From Hydra vulgaris (taxonomy: Eukaryota; Cnidaria; Hydrozoa; Anthoathecata; Hydridae), in assembly GCF_038396675.1 (NCBI RefSeq), contig NC_088934.1, positions 7,004,001-7,068,000 of the forward strand: a stretch of 64,000 bases of DNA. The letters are read 5' to 3'. How positions within the stretch are numbered: the first letter of the stretch is position 1; each line of letters starts with the position of its first letter. This document shows, piece after piece, positions 59,185 through 64,000 of this stretch. The translations under genes and the position numbers were made by a program. Below the pieces are notes generated by a model, which was not told where the DNA came from, ran no database searches, and saw nothing but the letters and a program-made list of their open reading frames with translations.

Positions 59185-59515
59185 AAAGTATTCTACACAA
59201 TAGAGTGCTCAATGTTCTTAAAAGAACAGAGCAATTATATATTAGTAGAAAATCACTTAACAAAAATTTCCATTTGACAATGTGTTTCATCAACAAAGAT
59301 TCATCAGAAATGAATGATCAAATTAATAAACTTCAATTTATTCCAAAAATTAAATTACAGGAAGTTGCAAATGTCTTAACTACTGTAAATTTTCACACAT
59401 TTGTGGAATTTGCTGACACTATTATAAAAAGAATTCTTTAGAAATGATGGCTATTTTTTTTAAATGTTTCTTTAAAAAGGGTAGTTAATGTAAATATTAT
59501 TTGAACTCATTTATG
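59185..59515 (-). mobile_element. Penelope-like terminal repeat, solo copy
   Basis: Shares its first part (GTATTCTACACAATAGAGTG) with 50025-50110 and the rest with 55050-55330 (ACAGGAAGTTGCAAATGTCT, CACATTTGTGGAATTTGCTG). It links the three loci as one family. It carries a hammerhead motif and no RT frame. Confidence 0.82.
59271..59312 (-). ncRNA. Hammerhead ribozyme motif 3
   Basis: Minus strand: stem I CAUUU (59308-59312), CUGAUGA (59301-59307), stem II AUC/GAU with loop UUUGUU, GAAA (59285-59288), one-pair stem III (C-G around ACAUU), the canonical GUC cleavage triplet (predicted cut after 59276) and AAAUG (59271-59275). Five perfect stem I pairs. It is the best cleavage site of the three. 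Confidence 0.88.
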
Positions 59516-60690
59516 AATGATTCAGTTATGGATATTTCAGGTTGTGTGCGTACACAAAGTCCTTGAGTCCCATTAAATAGTTGATTTTGTACTTTTTAGC
59601 CCATTCTTAAAAAGTTGTTTTAAAAAGTTTTTTTTTATATATATTTTTTATAATTTACTATTTAGTTTGCTAAGAAAGTTTATAAACTAAAACGTTAAAA
59701 GGTTGTTGTTTATTGTTTGCTTTAATTACTTTTCTTAACGATTTCTTTTATTTACGCTTTTAAATAAAAACACTCTTCCTTTCTTAAAACAAAAAAAAGA
59801 AGTTGTTTTATGGTTGCTTTTACACATTTAAATCTATGATAAAGGCTTTTGTAAAATCTTAACGTTTTTGCGTTATGCATTAGTTTGCAAATACATTTAA
59901 AAAATCGTTCCAAAAAAGTGAAAAACCATTTTACATTCTTTCAATTCAAATTATAATTTCTAACACAATATCTCTCGCGACCCCCTAATTTCGCTTCGCA
60001 ACCCATAATTTAAGAAGGCCTGCTTTAATCTGACTATATACTAATATAAAGTAAGTTCTTGCAGATTGCAGAAATAAAGCAAAAATAATCTAAAATTATT
60101 TTCCGTAGACAGTTTTGTAATTATTTATAAGCTGTTATATAGTTACTCTTGAGTCCTTAATACAAGGAAGGGAGGGGTGGGGGAATAAAGGGGAGGGAGG
60201 AAATTTTAATCAAAAGCTAATAAAGGGGGGGGGTCTTAATAAGCTTGGAGTGGGTGGGAAAATTTTCCAAAAATTAGTTAACGTACTCTTCTCCCTTAAA
60301 CCCTTAAACGATCTCATCTCCTGTGAACCCTCCCCTTCCTTTTATTAAAGACTCGAGAGTAATAAAAAACTTTAAAGGAAAGTTAACCTTCCCTTTCCCA
60401 TTTTTTATTTTTTAGCTAGAAGGAATTTGAGTTATTTTAGTCGAGTGAATTTTAGTTTTGAGGACCTTTTTTTTTCTTTTCTAGAAGCCAGTTGGTACTT
60501 TTTAAGAATTCAACCCCCACCCCCCTCTCCTCATATTATTTTTTGTTTGTAAAATCCCCTCTGTGTATAAGTATTAAATTATTAACGGCACAATACATAT
60601 CGACACATAATCTATATGTTGATATGTATTGCGCCCTTAATACTTATACAGCAATAATCATTGGTTAATCATTGGTTTTCTTCATATACT
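59516..60690. other. Intergenic, one hAT terminal fragment, otherwise nothing recognised
   Basis: AT-rich, with G-rich patches around 60160-60240 and C-rich patches near 60510. The only recognisable piece is the hAT end at 59971-60022. Confidence 0.6.
59971..60022 (-). mobile_element. hAT terminal fragment
   Basis: TTTCGCTTCGCAACCCATAA and TTTAAGAAGGCCTG match the end of the ZBED5-type hAT at 47650-47703 (same words, same spacing) with a few changes. No transposase nearby. Confidence 0.7.
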
Positions 60691-61690
60691 AGGGATCGCA
60701 CTCAGTTTGTTTCAATTAATGGATTTGAATCCACGCATAAAGTTATTAAATATGGCGTTCTACAAGGTTTCGCTCTTGGACCATTATTTTTTTAATTACA
60801 TATAAATGATTTATCGTGTTCATTAAAAAATTCTAAAGTGCATTATTATGTAGATGATACGAATCATTTATATATCAACAAATAACTTACGACTCTTTGT
60901 AAAAAAGTTAATCAAGATCTTTATCGCTTATGTAACTGGTTAAATAGTAATCGTATTTCCTTGAATGTCAATAAAACTGAATACATTATTTTTCATTTCC
61001 CTCAAAAAACTATTGATAATATTAAAATCAAAACTAACGGAAAACTTTTTCCGTCAAAATATATAAAGTTTCTTGGAGTATATCTCGAAAACCTATCTTG
61101 GTATAATCAACTGTAACATCTTTAAAAAAACTTACGCGAGCTAACAGTATGCTTTCTCTAATTTGTTACTATGATCCTATCCAAACTCTTCGAATGATTT
61201 ATTCTTTTTTATTCTCTTCTCACCTTTGTTATTGTTGTATTGTTTGGGGTCAAAAAAGTAACTTTTTACTAAATAGCATTGCTAGTTTACAACGTGCATC
61301 TATTATAATAATGATGTTTTCACCAATGAGATCTGATTCAAAAAAAAATTTCGGACTTAATAATCCTAAAACTCCATGATCTTGTAAAGTTGTGAAATTT
61401 TGACTTTCTCCAAAATAAACTACAAAACTCTTTTTTAAATTTTTTTATTAAAATAAATGAAATTCATAATCATCACAGCAGGAATACAGAAAATAGTAAG
61501 CTATACTCTTCTTTTTTCAACACAATTAAATATGGCAAGTTCTTCTATAAAACAACAATGTATTTCCCAATGGAACCAGTGTATTCCTGCATTAATAAAA
61601 AAGTTTGGAAAAAATATCCCCTTGTTACGGATTATTTACAGCTCAACAAAATTCAATTAAAAAATATATTGTCGGAGTGTATTTCTTTAT
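60690..61690 (+). pseudogene. Decayed non-LTR reverse transcriptase (second family)
   Basis: The + strand reads, with stops and shifts, DRTQFVSINGFESTHKVIKY, GVLQGFALGPLFF and HYYVDDTNHLYINK, the RT motif with its YVDD catalytic box. Then NSNRISLNVNKTEYIIF, KYIKFLGVYLENLSW, a thumb-like LRMIYSFLFSSHLCYCCIVW and, near the end, KQQCISQWNQCIPALIKK. It differs from copies 1-3 and has more breaks. Confidence 0.8.
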
Positions 61691-62435
61691 AATTTCTCTC
61701 TGTATTGTAGTTGTCTTTGATATATAATTTCTTTAACAAATTGAGTGGTCTGATTTTTGCTTTATTTATTATTTATCTGTATTATATTTATTTAATGTGT
61801 TATTTTTGCTGCATTTTATATTATTTTTATGTTTAGTTATTATCTATGATATATACCTACAATTTATATTGTATTATAATTATTCTTAATATTATTGATA
61901 CTTTATTATTATTGCTATTATTTTGTATTATTACTATAATTATTACATATATCATTATTATTTGTTTAACAAGCTTTTCTTTTTTTCTCTCTTTTTACAA
62001 TGAGCATTTGTAAATTTTTATTGATGTGGTCGTATAAAAAAAAACTTAAAAAAACGTACTTTTACTCGGATATAGTAATGTGGCTCTATATTATAGACCC
62101 ACATTATTCTACCCAACTATATTGTAAATTAAAAAAAACTATGCAACTTTCCGTATTAAAACTAATTGAACCTAACTATCTAGTAGCTTTTCTTCCAGAT
62201 AAATCATTCTCTGCATGTTAAAGTCCATTTTTATTACTCTTCTTTCGAAGTTTAAGATTTTTATAAAAGTTTTTTGTTTAAAATGTATGCAACATTTTGA
62301 ATCAAACTACTTAAGAACTTTCCTGGTAAGATAATTAAAATTAATTAGGGATTGTCCTATAATAATTACACAATGCTAAATTTATTTTAAAAACAAAAGA
62401 AATTAGAAGCTCTTTTACTTTCATTAAAGTTAAAA

Positions 62436-62924
62436 ATGCGCTATTTTAACTTTTTATTTAACTTAAAGCGTGGGTTCTGGCGTAAAGCACAAAATAATTT
62501 GTTTGATGTGGGCGTCACGAACCCAAATTCACTATCACAAATAGAATTATCTATAGATAAAATATACACTAAACACGAAAATGAAAAAAAGAAAAGTTAT
62601 TACGAAAGAGTTATAAATATCGAACACGGAACCTTATTTTCACAGCCACTTATTTTCTCCATAACTGGCGGAATGGGTCCAGAATGCTTGGTATACCACA
62701 AACATCTAGCCGAACAAATAGCTGAAAAGTCAGAAGAAAGATGCGATAAAGTTTTAACTTATATTAGAGTTAAGCTCTCTTTTATTATACTAAAATCACC
62801 TCTTCTCTGCTTACGTGGTTCGAGGTCGCTACCGTCAAAAAATCTCTCCAATGCAACGGACGATTTCGGACTAGTATGCGACGGTTTAAAAACTATACAA
62901 ATTTTTCCTTTATATATTTATTAA
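62436..62924 (+). CDS. Retroelement-type C-terminal domain protein (unnamed), open frame
   Basis: 162 codons from ATG 62436. It contains NNLFDVGVTNPNS, YTKHENEKKKSYYERVINIE, HGTLFSQPLIFSITGGMGPE and YIRVKLSFIILKSPLLCLRG, a pattern I recognise from repeated cnidarian and molluscan proteins, where the equivalent segment (an E-K-K-x-x-Y-x-x-R-V-x-x-x-E-H-G block, then S-x-x-G-G-M-G) lies C-terminal to a reverse transcriptase. The function is unknown. No RT of the matching type lies just upstream (the one at 60.7-61.7 kb is a possible partner), so this is probably a 5'-truncated retroelement end. Confidence 0.5.
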   Translation: MRYFNFLFNLKRGFWRKAQNNLFDVGVTNPNSLSQIELSIDKIYTKHENEKKKSYYERVINIEHGTLFSQPLIFSITGGMGPECLVYHKHLAEQIAEKSEERCDKVLTYIRVKLSFIILKSPLLCLRGSRSLPSKNLSNATDDFGLVCDGLKTIQIFPLYIY

Positions 62925-63231
62925 TTTTCTTTAAACAGAAGCAATTTGTATTAACATTGTATTTATTATTAAACGAAAATAAATTTACATACGGTTTAAA
63001 AAAAAACTTAAAGTTCTGCGAAAGAAAAATTTATATAAAGTTAAATTTATATAAAATTATATATAAAGTTTAATGAAAATCGCTTATATATAAGCTACGT
63101 TGATTTTTTATTTAAATTAAGACTCTGCGAGGGAAAACTTTTGATCTTTTTTGTTTATTGTGAAAGTTGTTATTGTGATCTGAAAGTTGTTATTGTGATC
63201 TGTTTTGTTTATTGTGAAAGTTTGCGTTATG

Positions 63232-63262
63232 TACCGTAAACCGGGGTAACTTTGTACCAATT
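63232..63262 (+). repeat. Possible terminal repeat (CCGGGGTAACTTTG)
   Basis: TACCGTAAACCGGGGTAACT then TTGTACC. Similar GGGGTAACTTTG words occur at 49663 and, as GAGGTAACTTTG, at 51424. It could be the left end of the pogo-like transposon whose gene runs off the right edge. Confidence 0.4.
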
Positions 63263-63699
63263 TTGATAAAGAAGATAACTTTTTGAAAAAAAGGAATATT
63301 TTTCCAAAACTATTTTGATGCTAAAAGTTGTGCATTACTAATATCATTTAATTAGTAAAATGGCGTATTCATTGTATTCATCAAATCCAAGATTTTATGA
63401 AAATCAGATGTAAATTAAGTGTTATTAATCACATTTAATGTAATTTAAACTTACATTTAGCATTTATTTCAGAAATGGGTACCTAAAATATGTCAAGAAA
63501 TTAAAGAAGGAACAATAAAAATAAATATAAACAGTATTAAAGAAACATATTAGCTAAAATAATTTGATTTATTTTTATTTTTTTTTTATTAAATGTCAGA
63601 AAAAGCAAAAAATAAGAGAGTACTAAAGAATTAAACAAACAATTTGTAACATAAACTCTGTTTAAAAAAAAAAAAAATTAGGCATCTCTTTAGTAATCT

Positions 63700-64000
63700 A
63701 TCATAAATTCAGTAGTGACTGATTCACCTTCAGATGGTGTTTCTGTTTCACTATCGTATTCTACAGAAATAGATTGTCCTGGTTCAATTTTAAGTCTTTT
63801 TTTGGATATATTATTTTTATTTTTACTTTGTGTAACATCTTTTTTATCACCACTGTCATTTTTTTTCTCATTTAATGTCTAAAAGACCTTGGTCTAAAGC
63901 TTTACGAGAACTCAAGACGTTTTCACTTGGTAACTTGATATACACTGGATTAGGATTAAATGGCACCAAACCACAAGTTCTAAATCAACTTATTAAATTT
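63700..64000 (-). pseudogene. C-terminus of a pogo/Tigger-like transposase, runs off the right edge
   Basis: Minus strand, entering at 64000: FRTCGLVPFNPNPVYIKLPS then ENVLSSRKALDQGLLDIK, the C-terminal segment after the DDE core of pogo/Tigger/jerky transposases. A TGA lies just before FRTCG, and a stop followed by a shift in an A-run near 63880 leads into an acidic tail (SVEYDSETETPSEGESVTTE) ending at 63700. The catalytic core is outside the window. Confidence 0.68.

Overview
The window looks like nuclear DNA of a cnidarian, most likely a Hydra-type freshwater polyp. It is very AT-rich, with long introns, many TA microsatellites and dense, nested transposable elements (non-LTR, LTR, Penelope-like, hAT, mariner, MULE-like and CACTA-like). 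The organism is inferred from repeat content and gene structure only.

Only one ordinary protein gene is clear. It is the 3' half of a 5-oxoprolinase gene (OPLAH) on the + strand, with 15 exons from 7750 to 34769. The exons join in phase into 523 codons without an indel or internal stop and cover the hydantoinase-B half of the enzyme. The 5' exons must lie left of the window. Its introns hold most of the mobile DNA between 8 and 34 kb: a complete but decayed mariner (14044-15136), a CACTA-like DNA transposon with 286-bp terminal inverted repeats and a five-exon transposase pseudogene (17501-24850), a nearly full-length non-LTR element inserted inside that transposon, a second 5'-truncated copy of the same non-LTR family (30550-32330), and several foldback repeats.

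Left of OPLAH (1-6187) is a nest three deep. An antisense non-LTR element is split by a Ty3/Gypsy-like LTR retrotransposon (237-bp LTRs, target duplication AGTTA), whose gag region carries a 3' fragment of the same non-LTR family.

Right of OPLAH (35-64 kb) no host protein gene is convincing. There is a MULE-like transposon with TIRs (36576-39335), an 18-bp minisatellite reading Y-E-D-Y-S-S (41640-42199), a pogo-like transposase C-terminus carrying a small MITE, one hAT inserted into another with an exact 8-bp target duplication (44387-47463), two Penelope-like retroelement fragments, an intron-containing tRNA-Tyr gene (49152-49236), two foldback elements, a tRNA-derived SINE, a decayed non-LTR element and a second pogo-like transposase at the right edge.

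The most striking non-coding signal is a set of three hammerhead ribozyme motifs, all on the minus strand (about 50115-50156, 55084-55127, 59271-59312). They sit in related repeats next to TA tracts and close to Penelope-like reverse transcriptase or GIY-YIG coding sequence. Each has the complete hammerhead core, a 3-bp stem II, a one-pair stem III and a matching stem I.
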